Assembly (NCBI RefSeq): GCF_964063345.1
Contig: NZ_OZ061318.1
Location: 5,642,001-5,706,000 of the forward strand
Direction: 5' to 3'
Source: Pseudomonas lini
GTDB lineage: Bacteria; Pseudomonadota; Gammaproteobacteria; Pseudomonadales; Pseudomonadaceae
Length of the DNA: 64,000 nt
The stretch's first letter is position 1; each line of letters opens with the position of its first letter. Made by a program: the position numbers and the translations under genes. The notes under the pieces were generated by a model. That model searched no databases and was not told where the DNA came from. It saw nothing but the letters and a program-made list of their open reading frames with translations. Of the stretch, positions 28,336-38,173 are shown one piece after another.

Positions 28336-29127
28336 ATGGACCGAATCCAGTCTTGCGAACCCTTCTATCAACCGCTCAATAATGAGGAGGCGCTGTTCGA
28401 GCAAGCCTGGCGACACGGCATGCCGGTGCTGATCAAAGGCCCGACGGGGTGCGGCAAGACCCGCTTCGTCCAGCACATGGCCCATCGGTTGAAACTGCCG
28501 CTGTACACCGTGGCCTGCCATGACGATCTGAGCGCCGCCGACCTGATCGGCCGTCATTTGATCGGTGCCCAGGGCACCTGGTGGCAGGACGGGCCACTGA
28601 CCCGCGCGGTGCGTGAAGGCGGCATTTGTTATCTGGATGAAGTGGTCGAGGCGCGCCAGGACACGGTGGTGGTGCTGCATCCGCTGGCCGATGATCGTCG
28701 CGAGTTGTTCCTGGAACGCACCGGCGAAGTGCTGCAGGCGCCGCCGTCATTCATGCTGGTGGTGTCGTACAACCCCGGCTACCAGAACCTGCTCAAAGGC
28801 ATGAAACCCAGCACTCGACAACGCTTCGTGGCGATGCGTTTCGGTTATCCGCCGGTGGCCGATGAAGAGCGCATTGTCGCCCGGGAAGCGCAGGTGGACA
28901 CCGCGCTGGCGGCGCAAGTGGTGAGGTTGGGGCAGGCCCTGCGAAGGCTGGATCAACATGACCTGGAGGAAGTCGCCTCGACGCGGCTGCTGATCTTTAC
29001 TGCGCGAATGATCCGCTCCGGCATGAGCCCGCGTGAGGCGTGCATGGCCTGCCTGGCCGAGCCGCTGAGCGATGATCCGCTGACGGTTGCGGCACTGATG
29101 GGCGTGGTTGATGTCCACTTCGGCTGA
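28336..29127 (+). CDS. nirQ: NirQ, MoxR-type AAA+ ATPase
   Basis: A 263-residue MoxR/CbbQ-type ATPase thought to activate NO reductase (and nitrite reductase) together with the von Willebrand protein NorD. Walker A is GPTGCGKT at residues 35-42, Walker B ICYLDEVVEA, sensor region VVSYNPGYQ. It is the first gene of nirQOP-norCBD and overlaps the next gene by 17 bases. Confidence 0.93.
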   Translation: MDRIQSCEPFYQPLNNEEALFEQAWRHGMPVLIKGPTGCGKTRFVQHMAHRLKLPLYTVACHDDLSAADLIGRHLIGAQGTWWQDGPLTRAVREGGICYLDEVVEARQDTVVVLHPLADDRRELFLERTGEVLQAPPSFMLVVSYNPGYQNLLKGMKPSTRQRFVAMRFGYPPVADEERIVAREAQVDTALAAQVVRLGQALRRLDQHDLEEVASTRLLIFTARMIRSGMSPREACMACLAEPLSDDPLTVAALMGVVDVHFG

Positions 29128-29698
29128 GGCCAGACGCGTTGCGTCGGGTCACTTGCCGGGCGATCTGGCGATGTGGTTTTTCATTCTGGCCGAGCTGTCG
29201 GTGTTCGCTATTCTGATTCTGGCGTTCGCCGTGACCCAGGCACTCAAGCCGCAGCTGTTTGGCGAAAGCCGACTGTTGCTCAACACCTCTACCGGCCTGG
29301 CGATGACCCTGAGCCTGCTCACCGCCGGGCTGTTCGCCGCGCTGGCCCAGGAGCAAGTCAAGCGTTCTCGGTCTCGCTACGGCGCTGTCTACCTGCTGGC
29401 CGCGTTGCTCGCCGCCAGTGTCTACGTGGTGTTGAAGATCACGGAATACCGGCACTTGCTGGCCTCGGGGCTGGGCATGGAGCACAACACGTTTTTCACC
29501 CTCTACTGGATACTCACCGGTTTTCATTTTCTCCATGTACTGCTCGGCATGGTCATCCTCGGATGGCTGGCCGAGCGTTGCCGACGTGGCCTGTATAACG
29601 CGGCCAACCGCAGCGGACTTGAATCGGGTGTGCTGTATTGGCACATGGTCGATCTGATCTGGGTCGTGCTGTTTCCGCTGGTCTACGTTCTGAATTGA
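29111..29698 (+). CDS. nirO: NirO/NorE, cytochrome oxidase subunit III-like protein
   Basis: A 195-residue membrane protein with five hydrophobic segments, similar to subunit III of heme-copper oxidases: GHLPGDLAMWFFILAELSVF at the start, YWILTGFHFLHVLLGM and GLESGVLYWHMVDLIWVVLFP at the end. This family (NorE/NirO) accompanies NO reductases and helps NorCB activity. The ATG at 29111 overlaps the end of nirQ. Confidence 0.88.
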   Translation: MSTSAEARRVASGHLPGDLAMWFFILAELSVFAILILAFAVTQALKPQLFGESRLLLNTSTGLAMTLSLLTAGLFAALAQEQVKRSRSRYGAVYLLAALLAASVYVVLKITEYRHLLASGLGMEHNTFFTLYWILTGFHFLHVLLGMVILGWLAERCRRGLYNAANRSGLESGVLYWHMVDLIWVVLFPLVYVLN

Positions 29699-29709
29699 CG
29701 GAGGTTCTG

Positions 29710-29967
29710 ATGTCCGCTTCCAGGTTTTTGCTGGTCTGCTGGGCAGCACTGGCCACGTTAAGCGTGTGCACGGTGGTGCTGGCACAGGCGGGCGCGACGT
29801 GGCTGCTGTCGGTGGTCATTTTGCTGGTGGCGGTTGGCAAGGCCTGGCTGATTGCCGATGGCTTTATGGAAATGCGCCATGCGCCGCGATTGTGGCGCTG
29901 GTTGATGGTGAGCTGGGCGGTGGTGTTGGCGGTGGTTGTGGGGCTGACGCTGGTTTCAGTCGGTTAA
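29710..29967 (+). CDS. nirP: NirP/NorF-like small membrane protein
   Basis: An 85-residue protein with three hydrophobic segments and the DGFMEMRHAPRLWRWLM motif of the NorF/cytochrome oxidase subunit IV-like family. The start was set at ATG 29710 (GGAGG eight bases upstream) rather than the longer frame. Its place between nirO and norC is that of P. aeruginosa nirP. Confidence 0.82.
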   Translation: MSASRFLLVCWAALATLSVCTVVLAQAGATWLLSVVILLVAVGKAWLIADGFMEMRHAPRLWRWLMVSWAVVLAVVVGLTLVSVG

Positions 29968-29970
29968 TCA

Positions 29971-30107
29971 CCTGTGGCGAGGGAGCTTGCTCCCGCTCGG
30001 TTGCGAAGCAGCCGTAAAACCTGTGCCTGCTTTCTATCTGAATATTCGCGGTGACTGTTTTTAGGGCCGCTGCGCGCCCCAGCGGGAGCAAGCTCCCTCG
30101 CCACAGG
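29971..30107. repeat. Intergenic palindromic repeat (GTGGCGAGGGAGC type)
   Basis: CCTGTGGCGAGGGAGCTTGC at the left is mirrored by GCAAGCTCCCTCGCCACAGG at the right, with an inner GCGAAGCAGCCG / GGGCCGCTGCGCG pair. It lies between nirP and the norC promoter. Confidence 0.9.
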
Positions 30108-30159
30108 GAAGGTGCCCGGCTTCATGATGCCAATACCCGACCCAAACCATCTGCCTTTC

Positions 30160-30173
30160 TTGATCGCCATCAA
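30160..30173 (+). promoter_or_regulatory. ANR/DNR box of norCB
   Basis: TTGAT-CGCC-ATCAA is a perfect FNR-type dyad. TATCAT at 30197-30202 is a good -10 at class II distance, with a start near 30208 and the norC ATG at 30231. Confidence 0.9.
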
Positions 30174-30230
30174 GCAGGTTTCAACCCTTCGCTTCCTATC
30201 ATGGACGGGCCAAGCAAAGAGGAAGCGACC

Positions 30231-30671
30231 ATGTCAGAGACCTTCACCAAAGGCATGGCCAGGAATATCTACTTCGGGGGAAGCATCTTCTTCTTCCTGA
30301 TATTCCTGGCCTTGACCTATCACACCGAACAGACCTTTCCAGTGCGCAGCAATGAAGCGCAGTTAACCGAATCAGTGATCCGCGGCAAGACGGTCTGGGA
30401 GCAAAACAACTGCATCGGCTGCCATACGCTGCTGGGCGAGGGCGCCTACTTTGCGCCTGAGCTGGGCAACGTGTTTCAGCGGCGCGGCGGGGAGGCGGGC
30501 TTCAAACCCTTTCTACATGCCTGGATGAAAATGCAGCCGCTGGGCGTACCGGGCCGGCGAGCGATGCCGCAGTTCAAGTTGAGCGAGCAGGAGGTGGATG
30601 ACATCGCCGAGTTCCTCAAATGGAGTTCGAACATCAACACCAATGGCTGGCCGCCAAACAAGGAGGGCTAA
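30231..30671 (+). CDS. norC: Nitric oxide reductase cytochrome c subunit NorC
   Basis: The 146-residue membrane-anchored cytochrome c passes electrons to NorB. It has one N-terminal membrane helix (about residues 13-30) and the heme motif CIGCH (Cys61, Cys64, His65), with a Met ligand in RRAMPQFKLS. ATG 30231 follows GAGGAAG; the open frame upstream has no signal. Three bases separate it from norB. Confidence 0.97.
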   Translation: MSETFTKGMARNIYFGGSIFFFLIFLALTYHTEQTFPVRSNEAQLTESVIRGKTVWEQNNCIGCHTLLGEGAYFAPELGNVFQRRGGEAGFKPFLHAWMKMQPLGVPGRRAMPQFKLSEQEVDDIAEFLKWSSNINTNGWPPNKEG

Positions 30672-32102
<1,431 letters not shown>

Positions 32103-32126
32103 ACGAGTGCAATGGCTAGAAAAGGT

Positions 32127-32157
32127 CGGCCCGGCTGATACAGCGGGCCGTTTTTTT
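32127..32157 (+). terminator. Intrinsic terminator between norB and norD
   Basis: CGGCCC(G)GCTG pairs with CAGCGGGCCG across a three-base loop and is followed by seven T. It lies 25 bp after norB and 24 bp before norD, so norD must be expressed by read-through or from an unseen promoter. Confidence 0.85.
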
Positions 32158-32180
32158 GGTTTCCAGGAAGGGCAAGCATC

Positions 32181-34022
32181 ATGGCGTTTACCGTCGAACT
32201 GGAAGAGTGGGTAGGCAGTGTCTGGCATCGTTTCATCACCCGGCGTGCCAGCCCGGATTTCCCTGAAGCACGGGTTGAACTGGCCAGCCAGCAACGCCCG
32301 CTGGCGCTGTTGTTTCGTGCCATGGGCGGTGCCAATGGCATCGGTGTGGAAGCCGCCAGCGACCGCGACCTGCTGCTGCGCCGAAACGTGTTGCAGCAGA
32401 TCGCCGGCACCTGCAAACAAGTGCCGTTGGCGTGGTGTGACGCGAGTAATCTGCGGCTGCCATCGAGCCTGGCGGTGTTTCCTGAAGTCGCACTGAACGA
32501 GGAACTCTATCGCTGGCTCGCGTTGCTGGCGGCACAGGCCGGGCAGATGCGTCACTGGGGTCGGGACAATCAACGCTGGACGCAACAGTTGTTGCGACGC
32601 TATCCCGCGCTGCGTGCTCGTTACAAACGACTGGTCGATGCCCATCTGCAATTGCGCCCCGATCCGGCCTCGTTGAACGCCAGCGAAGCGGCACTGGAAC
32701 GGGCGTTATGCCAGGCGCTGCGCGACCCCGGCAGTGTCGAACATTTCCCTCGCAGCGAACGGGCCGCCTGGCCGCTGCCGCTGTGGTTGTACCCGCCGCA
32801 AAACCTCGCCAGCCCGCAGGCTGCCGATCTGGGCGATGAATCCGAAGAGTCTTTGACCACGCCGCCCGGCGAACAGAAAAGCGGGCGTAAACGCGCGACG
32901 CGGATCGATGAAGGCAGTCGCGACGGCGGGTTGTTAATCGTGCGCCTGGAGAACCTGTTCAGCTGGACCGAGCACGTCGACCTGGATCGCTGGTCGGACG
33001 ACAGCGAAGACCCGGACGCCGCCCGAGTTGCCGATGACCTGGATGAACTGACGCTGTCGCGCACCCGTCTGCGCAAGGGCGGTGGTCTCAAGCTGCACCT
33101 GGATTTGCCACCGGCCGATGTCGACGATATTCCCCTCGGCGAGGGCATTAAGTTGCCAGAGTGGGACTACCGCAAGCAACAAATGCAGGACAGCTTCGTC
33201 AATCTGCAAATGATGGTGCCCCGTGACTGTGAGGCGCAGCCATTGCCGCCACGCCTGAAGGCTTCGGCGCACCGCTTGCGGCGCCAGTTCGAGCACCTGC
33301 GCAATGATCGTCAGTGGTTACGCCAGCAACCCCAGGGCTCTGAGCTGGACATGCAGGCCTGGCTGGATTTTCACGTTGAGCGCGAGCATGGTCAGTGTGC
33401 CGAACGCGGTCTGTTCATGGAGCAGCGGCAGACTCGCCGCGACCTGGCGTGCCTGTTGCTGGCCGACGTGTCGATGTCCACCGACGCCCACCTGAACGAT
33501 GAGCATCGCGTCATCGACGTCATCCGCGACAGCCTGCTGTTGTTCGGCGAAACCCTGTCGGTGCTGGGTGATGATTTCGCTCTGTACGGGTTTTCCTCGC
33601 TGCGCCGTCAGCAAGTGCGCATGCAGGAACTCAAGTCGTTCACCCAGCGTTATGACGACAACACTCGAGGTCGCATTCAAGGGCTCAAACCGGGGTATTA
33701 CACCCGCATGGGCGCCGCCATTCGCCAGGCCACGCAACTATTGGGCACGAGCAAGCGGCGCAGCAAACTGTTGCTGCTGCTCACGGATGGCAAACCCAAT
33801 GATCTGGATCTGTATGAGGGGCGCTACGGTGTTGAAGACACCCGCGAGGCGGTGCTGGAAGCGCGGCGTCAGGGGCTGACGCCGTTCTGTATCACGATCG
33901 ATCGCGAGGCCGGGGATTACTTGCCGTACATGTTCGGCGCCAATGGCTACACCTTGATCCGTCAGCCCGAGCAGTTACCCCTGCGCTTGCCGCAGTTGTA
34001 CCGCCAGCTGACTCAACCGTGA
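32181..34022 (+). CDS. norD: NorD, von Willebrand-type activator of NO reductase
   Basis: NorD partners the ATPase NirQ/NorQ in maturing NorCB. The 613-residue cytoplasmic protein has a long N-terminal region, an acidic middle (WSDDSEDPDAARVADDLDEL) and a C-terminal von Willebrand A domain whose metal site DVSMS is in LLLADVSMSTDAHL (about residues 428-440), followed by LLLLTDGKPND. It comes after an intrinsic terminator, so it is likely made at a lower level than NorCB. Confidence 0.93.
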   Translation: MAFTVELEEWVGSVWHRFITRRASPDFPEARVELASQQRPLALLFRAMGGANGIGVEAASDRDLLLRRNVLQQIAGTCKQVPLAWCDASNLRLPSSLAVFPEVALNEELYRWLALLAAQAGQMRHWGRDNQRWTQQLLRRYPALRARYKRLVDAHLQLRPDPASLNASEAALERALCQALRDPGSVEHFPRSERAAWPLPLWLYPPQNLASPQAADLGDESEESLTTPPGEQKSGRKRATRIDEGSRDGGLLIVRLENLFSWTEHVDLDRWSDDSEDPDAARVADDLDELTLSRTRLRKGGGLKLHLDLPPADVDDIPLGEGIKLPEWDYRKQQMQDSFVNLQMMVPRDCEAQPLPPRLKASAHRLRRQFEHLRNDRQWLRQQPQGSELDMQAWLDFHVEREHGQCAERGLFMEQRQTRRDLACLLLADVSMSTDAHLNDEHRVIDVIRDSLLLFGETLSVLGDDFALYGFSSLRRQQVRMQELKSFTQRYDDNTRGRIQGLKPGYYTRMGAAIRQATQLLGTSKRRSKLLLLLTDGKPNDLDLYEGRYGVEDTREAVLEARRQGLTPFCITIDREAGDYLPYMFGANGYTLIRQPEQLPLRLPQLYRQLTQP

Positions 34023-34075
34023 TGTCCTTGACCAACCTTCCTTGTAGCAGCTGCCGAGCCTGCAAAGCGCAGACT

Positions 34076-34224
34076 CTGTGGCGAGGGGGCTTGTCGGAAC
34101 GCCGCATCGAGCCGTTCGGCTGCGAAGCAGTCGTAAAAACAGCCAGAGTGTTTTATCTGCCACAACGTGATCACCAGGTTAGGGCCGCTTCGCGACCCAA
34201 CGGGGGCAAGCCCCCTCGCCACAG
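34076..34224. repeat. Intergenic palindromic repeat (GTGGCGAGGGGGC type)
   Basis: CTGTGGCGAGGGGGCTTG and CAAGCCCCCTCGCCACAG form the ends of a 149-bp palindromic unit between norD and the convergent dnrP-like gene. The rest of 34023-34251 holds nothing else recognisable. Confidence 0.9.
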
Positions 34225-34251
34225 GTGTAGGAGTGAACGTTGCGGTGTGGC

Positions 34252-34443
34252 TCAGGAAATGCTGCGCGGCAGCCAGAAAAACATCGTCACGCAAAAGATT
34301 GTCAGGCCGATGCAGAACCACTTGAATCGGCGCAACCGACGTTGCGCTGCATGTGCGGCCAATGCCGGCAGGGGCATGCCGCATTGGCGGCACTCGATGT
34401 CTTGTGGTGGGTTGGTGTGTTGGCAGTACAGGCAGACGGGCAT
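34252..34443 (-). CDS. dnrP: DnrP-like small zinc-ribbon membrane protein
   Basis: A 63-residue protein with an N-terminal zinc ribbon (CLYCQHTNPPQDIECRQCG: two CxxC pairs at about residues 4-7 and 19-22) and one C-terminal membrane helix (FKWFCIGLTIFCVTMFFWL). It follows dnr by five bases on the same strand, so the two are likely co-transcribed. A small gene in this place beside dnr is annotated DnrP in pseudomonads, as I recall it; its function is not known. Confidence 0.7.
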   Translation of the reverse strand: MPVCLYCQHTNPPQDIECRQCGMPLPALAAHAAQRRLRRFKWFCIGLTIFCVTMFFWLPRSIS

Positions 34444-34448
34444 GGCAC

Positions 34449-35132
34449 TCACTCGAACTGTTCCAGGCGCAAGCGATCAAGAATGGCGATCTGACGGCCG
34501 TCCTGAGTGATGATGTTTTCATCGATCAAACGGCGAATGATCCGCGAAAAGGTTTCCGGCTGGATCGACAGATGCCCGGCAATCAGTTGCTTGGCCATCG
34601 GCAGCTCGAATTGGCTGTCAACGGTTTGCTGGCGCACCAGTTGCGTCAGCAGATAACGCACGACCCGGTGGGTGGCGTTTTTCAGTGACAGGGTCTCGAT
34701 TTCGTTGACCCGTTGATGCAAGCGAACGCAGAGCTTGCCCAGCAGTGCAAAGGTCAGCCGACTATTGCTCTGCAGCAGGCGCATGTAGGTGCTGTTGGAT
34801 AACCGGTAGAGCTGGGTGGGGCAGATCGCTTCGGCCGAGGCCACATAGTTCGGGGTGTCCATCAGCATCATCGCCTCGGCGAAGGTTTGTCGATCGCTGA
34901 TGACCTCGAACACTTTCTCCTGCCCATCGGGTGTCAGCCGGTAGATTTTCACCGCGCCGGCAATGATGAAATAGAACGAATCGGCCGGCTCACCCTGACG
35001 GAATAACGGTTCGCCTTTGTCGATGCTCAGCAAGTGGCTGGTACTCATCAATTCATCCAGCTGTTCTTCGTTCAACGGCTCGAACAAGTGATGACTGCGC
35101 AGAATCTGGTGGTGGACGCGATGAAGCACCAT
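34449..35132 (-). CDS. dnr: Dnr, NO-responsive Crp/Fnr-family regulator
   Basis: Dnr senses NO through heme and activates nir, nor and nos at FNR-type boxes. The 227-residue protein has a cyclic-nucleotide-type sensor domain (about residues 15-125), a long dimer helix, and an HTH whose recognition helix IQPETFSRIIRRL carries the E..SR residues that read TTGAT half-sites. It has none of the N-terminal FeS cysteines of ANR, as expected for Dnr. A 29-residue ORF and a dyad lie upstream. Confidence 0.93.
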   Translation of the reverse strand: MVLHRVHHQILRSHHLFEPLNEEQLDELMSTSHLLSIDKGEPLFRQGEPADSFYFIIAGAVKIYRLTPDGQEKVFEVISDRQTFAEAMMLMDTPNYVASAEAICPTQLYRLSNSTYMRLLQSNSRLTFALLGKLCVRLHQRVNEIETLSLKNATHRVVRYLLTQLVRQQTVDSQFELPMAKQLIAGHLSIQPETFSRIIRRLIDENIITQDGRQIAILDRLRLEQFE

Positions 35133-35168
35133 GAGAATTCATCCTGAAGATAGAGAAGGGGGATCAAG

Positions 35169-35258
35169 TCAGACGAGAACCAGGGAAACGCCGCTGGCCA
35201 GGGCCAGGATTGAGGTCAACACAACAAACCAGGCCAGTGGCTGGATGACTTTTTTCAT
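35169..35258 (-). CDS. 29-residue putative membrane peptide upstream of dnr
   Basis: MKKVIQPLAWFVVLTSILAL and nine more residues form a single hydrophobic helix after a basic start. GGAG lies seven bases before the ATG, and the gene ends 36 bp before dnr on the same strand. It is too short to recognise by family. It could be a small membrane protein of the dnr operon or a leader peptide. Confidence 0.5.
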   Translation of the reverse strand: MKKVIQPLAWFVVLTSILALASGVSLVLV

Positions 35259-35398
35259 GACGACTCCGGGTAATCGAGAAGGATCCAGGATTTCTAAAAG
35301 GTTGCCCATGCAGAGCAAGACGCGGGCCAGGCGTGGAGAGCCGTGTTTATTGGGGGTGTCAGCGGTCAGGGTTAAAAATACCGTGATCATTAGGGTTT

Positions 35399-35421
35399 AA
35401 ATGACCATTAAAGGGTCATTT
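35399..35421. promoter_or_regulatory. Dyad AAATGACC-N7-GGTCATTT upstream of the dnr operon
   Basis: This perfect 8-bp inverted repeat lies about 140 bp before the 29-residue ORF that precedes dnr. It matches neither the ANR nor the NarL consensus. It could be an operator or a small hairpin; no function is claimed. Confidence 0.4.
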
Positions 35422-35440
35422 GTACCCTGGTCGGGAGTAC

Positions 35441-35577
35441 CTTGTGGCGAGGGAGCTTGCTCCCGCTGGAGTGCGAAGCATTCCCAAACATCGGCCATCG
35501 CTATCCTTCAGATACAACGCGTCAGCCAGTTTGCGGCTGCTGTGCACCCGAGCGGGAGCAAGCTCCCTCGCCACAAA
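35441..35577. repeat. Intergenic palindromic repeat (GTGGCGAGGGAGC type)
   Basis: CTTGTGGCGAGGGAGCTTGC and GCAAGCTCCCTCGCCACAA form the ends of a 137-bp unit like those at 29971 and 34076. It occupies most of the 467-bp gap between the dnr operon and nnrS. Confidence 0.9.
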
Positions 35578-35615
35578 GGGCGCGCGCTCGGCATCGGGGC
35601 ACGTCCCTTGCACAC

Positions 35616-35629
35616 TTGATCTGTGACAA
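35616..35629 (+). promoter_or_regulatory. Imperfect ANR/DNR box before nnrS
   Basis: TTGAT-CTGT-GACAA has a perfect left half and a one-base variant right half. GATGAT at 35652-35657 is at the -10 distance. nnrS begins at 35726. Confidence 0.55.
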
Positions 35630-35725
35630 AGGCAATGGATCGGTAATACCCGATGATTGGCCCTGGATTTACCTCGGCGCGTGCAGGTTGGCGCCAGGTC
35701 AGCAAACAGGTAGAGGAGTGGCTTT

Positions 35726-36916
35726 ATGCAAGTGCTTGACCGCCGTAAAGCGATGGCAATCGCGCCGCTGTTACGGCTGGCCTTTCGGCCGTTTTTCCTC
35801 GCTGGCTGCCTGTTGGCGGTGCTGGCCATTCCGCTATGGCTGGCCGCCTTCAGCGGTTCGATATCCGACTGGCAGCCGGCAGGCGGTTGGCTGGGCTGGC
35901 ATCGGCATGAATTGTTGTTCGGGTTCGGCTTGGCGATTATCGCGGGCTTTCTGCTGACGGCCGTGCAGACCTGGACCGGTCGCCCCGGCCTCAGCGGCAA
36001 ACCGTTGGCCGCTCTGGCGCTGCTGTGGTTATTGGCGCGAGTGGCCTGGCTGGCCAATGTGCCGTGGCCGTTGCTCGCGGTGCTGGAAATGGCGTTCCCG
36101 TTGGCGGTGGCGGTGCTCATGGGTTTCACCCTGTGGAAGGTGCGGCAGAAACGTAACTATCCGATTGTGGTGGTTCTGCTGTTGTTGGCCGTGGCCGACG
36201 GGTTGTCCTTGTACGGCCTGGTCGAGGGGCATGAAGGTTGGCAGCGCCAAGGCGTGCTGACCGGCATTTGGCTGGTGGCGGCGATGATGGGGTTGATCGG
36301 TGGGCGGGTGATTCCGTTCTTCACCCAGCGTGGCCTTGGTCGGGTGGAAGGCGTTGCCGCCTGGCCCTGGCTGGATCGATTGTTGTTGGTAGGTTCGCCG
36401 CTGGTGGCGTTGTTATATGCCGCAGGGCCTGCGCTTAACCCCAATGTCTGGGTGGGCCTGCTGTTCGCGGTGCTGGCGGCGGGGCATCTGGTGCGACTGG
36501 TGCGCTGGCATGACCGGGCACTCTGGCACGTACCGTTGCTGTGGTCGCTGCACCTGGCTTATGGCTGGTTGGCGGTGGCGTGTCTCGGGATGGCGCTGTG
36601 GCATTTCGGCGCGCCGATCAACCCGAGCCTGGCGGTGCATTGCCTGACGATCGGTGCCATGGGCGGCCTGGTGCTGGCGATGATCGCCCGAGTCAGCCTC
36701 GGGCATACCGGCCGCGCACTGGAGCCTCCGTCGGGGATGACCCTGGCATTCATTTTGCTCAACCTGGCGTGCCTGAGCCGGGTGGTGTTGATCGAGTTCT
36801 TTCCCTTGCCGGCATTGTGGCTGGCCGGTCTGTGCTGGGCGCTGGCGTTTGCGCTGTATGCCTGGCGCTATGGACCGATGCTGCTGCGGACCCGGGTCGA
36901 CGGTCATTCGGGATGA
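35726..36916 (+). CDS. nnrS: NnrS family heme-copper membrane protein
   Basis: The 396-residue protein has about 12 membrane helices and NnrS-family features: APLLRLAFRPFFLAG near the N-terminus, GWHRHELLFGFGLAIIAGFLLTAVQTWTG and RVIPFFTQ, and LTIGAMGGLVLAMIARVSLGHTGR late. NnrS binds heme and copper and lowers nitrosative stress in denitrifiers. GAGGAG lies before the ATG. The next gene follows after 28 bp, suggesting a two-gene operon. Confidence 0.92.
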   Translation: MQVLDRRKAMAIAPLLRLAFRPFFLAGCLLAVLAIPLWLAAFSGSISDWQPAGGWLGWHRHELLFGFGLAIIAGFLLTAVQTWTGRPGLSGKPLAALALLWLLARVAWLANVPWPLLAVLEMAFPLAVAVLMGFTLWKVRQKRNYPIVVVLLLLAVADGLSLYGLVEGHEGWQRQGVLTGIWLVAAMMGLIGGRVIPFFTQRGLGRVEGVAAWPWLDRLLLVGSPLVALLYAAGPALNPNVWVGLLFAVLAAGHLVRLVRWHDRALWHVPLLWSLHLAYGWLAVACLGMALWHFGAPINPSLAVHCLTIGAMGGLVLAMIARVSLGHTGRALEPPSGMTLAFILLNLACLSRVVLIEFFPLPALWLAGLCWALAFALYAWRYGPMLLRTRVDGHSG

Positions 36917-36944
36917 GCACGCGAACTGACAGAGGCTGGCGCTG

Positions 36945-37382
36945 ATGTATCCCTTTTTACTGGTCACGCATTTGCTGGCAGCGATTGCCTTCATCGGCAC
37001 GCTGTTTTTCGAGGTGGTTATCTGGCATCGCGCCCGTCAGCAGTTGGCGGATACCGCGCAATCCACGGCGGATCAGGCGATTGCCGTGCGCTCGCGCAAG
37101 GTCCTGCATGGCGTGGTGTTGCTGTTGTATGGCGCCGGCATCGGCCTGGCGTGGCAGTATCGGGGCGCATTGAGTCAGCCGCTGGCCAGCAGCTTTGGCA
37201 CGTTGTTGAGCCTGAAGATCCTGTTGGCCCTGAGCATCATCGGCCATTACTTGCTGCTGGCCTATTGGCTGACCCATGCGCGCCTGACCGCGACTCGCGC
37301 CAGCTGGATTCGCCGCAGCATTCTCGGACACATGGTGTTGATCGTGATCCTGGCCAAGGCGATGTTCTATTGGCACGGCTGA
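36945..37382 (+). CDS. CopD-like four-helix membrane protein (145 aa)
   Basis: Four hydrophobic segments and membrane-edge histidines (VTHLLAAIAFIG, IIGHYLLLAYWL, ILGHMVLIVIL) match the protein at 6069-6512, with which it shares the opening MYPFLLVTH / MLYPLFLTFH, ASSFGTLLSLK and LAKAMFY. It is probably co-transcribed with nnrS. A heme- or copper-binding role is suggested by the family resemblance only. Confidence 0.75.
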   Translation: MYPFLLVTHLLAAIAFIGTLFFEVVIWHRARQQLADTAQSTADQAIAVRSRKVLHGVVLLLYGAGIGLAWQYRGALSQPLASSFGTLLSLKILLALSIIGHYLLLAYWLTHARLTATRASWIRRSILGHMVLIVILAKAMFYWHG

Positions 37383-37397
37383 TCGCATGCAGTCCCG

Positions 37398-37438
37398 GAT
37401 AAACAAAACCCGCATCAACCGGTGGGCTGGCGCGGGTT
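37398..37438 (-). terminator. Terminator of the dnrN-like gene
   Basis: On the minus strand, AACCCGC and GCGGGTT flank a 19-base loop and are followed by TTGTTTATCC. It lies 20 bp past the stop of the minus-strand YtfE/DnrN gene and may also stop transcription from the convergent CopD-like gene. Confidence 0.65.
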
Positions 37439-37457
37439 GGGTGTGACTGGCGATCGA

Positions 37458-38132
37458 TCAGTGACGAGGGTTCAGGGCGTTGATGAACAGCACGTTGTTT
37501 TCCAGATGGATGTGTTGCATCAGGTCATCCTTGAATTCCAGCAGCCCGCGATAGAGGGCGCGCCAGGTGTTACAGGCATCGGCAGGCGGGATGATGTGAT
37601 TGGTCAAGGCGAGCATTTTCTCCAGTGCCTCGCCATGTTGATCATGTTCGAAGCGCAACACCTGGATCGGCGGAGCCGCTTGAGCACCGATGCCTTGTTG
37701 CAGCATCGGGAACAGCACTTGTTCCTCCTTGAGCATGTGGCCTTCGAGTTCTTGCTGCATGTCGGTCAAGAGATCGGCCAGGCCGTTGGGGCAACTGCTA
37801 CGCGCACCATGAACCTGCTCGACGCGGCGAGCCAGACGGATCAGTTCCGGCAGTTGCTCGCGATGACGGGCGTGGTAGCGCGTCAGAAGGTGGGCGATCA
37901 ACAGTTCCAAAGGTTCGTTACGCCAGTCGTGCTGGGTTTCGCCGGCGTCTTGCAGAATGTTCAGGGCGTCGGCAATCAGGATCGGATCGAGGTTTTTGCC
38001 AAGGGCCGCTTCGCGCAGGCTTTTATGCCCGCCGCAACAGAAGTCCAGTTTGAAGGTATGGAAGATCCGGGTGGCACCGGGAATGTCGCAGGCCAGTTGG
38101 CCGAGGCTTTGTTCCAATAGGGTCTGGCTCAT
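37458..38132 (-). CDS. dnrN: DnrN/YtfE-type di-iron protein (repair of iron centres)
   Basis: The 224-residue protein belongs to the RIC family (YtfE, ScdA, DnrN), which handles NO and restores damaged iron-sulfur centres. The N-terminal ScdA domain has FKLDFCCGGHKSL, and hemerythrin-type histidines follow in LTRYHARHREQ, LEGHMLKEEQ, EHDQHGE and QHIHLENNVLF. AAGGAACCCTG precedes ATG 38132. A sigma54-type promoter and a NorR-like site lie upstream, next to the divergent norR-like gene. Confidence 0.92.
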   Translation of the reverse strand: MSQTLLEQSLGQLACDIPGATRIFHTFKLDFCCGGHKSLREAALGKNLDPILIADALNILQDAGETQHDWRNEPLELLIAHLLTRYHARHREQLPELIRLARRVEQVHGARSSCPNGLADLLTDMQQELEGHMLKEEQVLFPMLQQGIGAQAAPPIQVLRFEHDQHGEALEKMLALTNHIIPPADACNTWRALYRGLLEFKDDLMQHIHLENNVLFINALNPRH

Positions 38133-38173
38133 CAGGGTTCCTTGTTTAGGTTTCAACGGTTCCCCTGGTCCAT

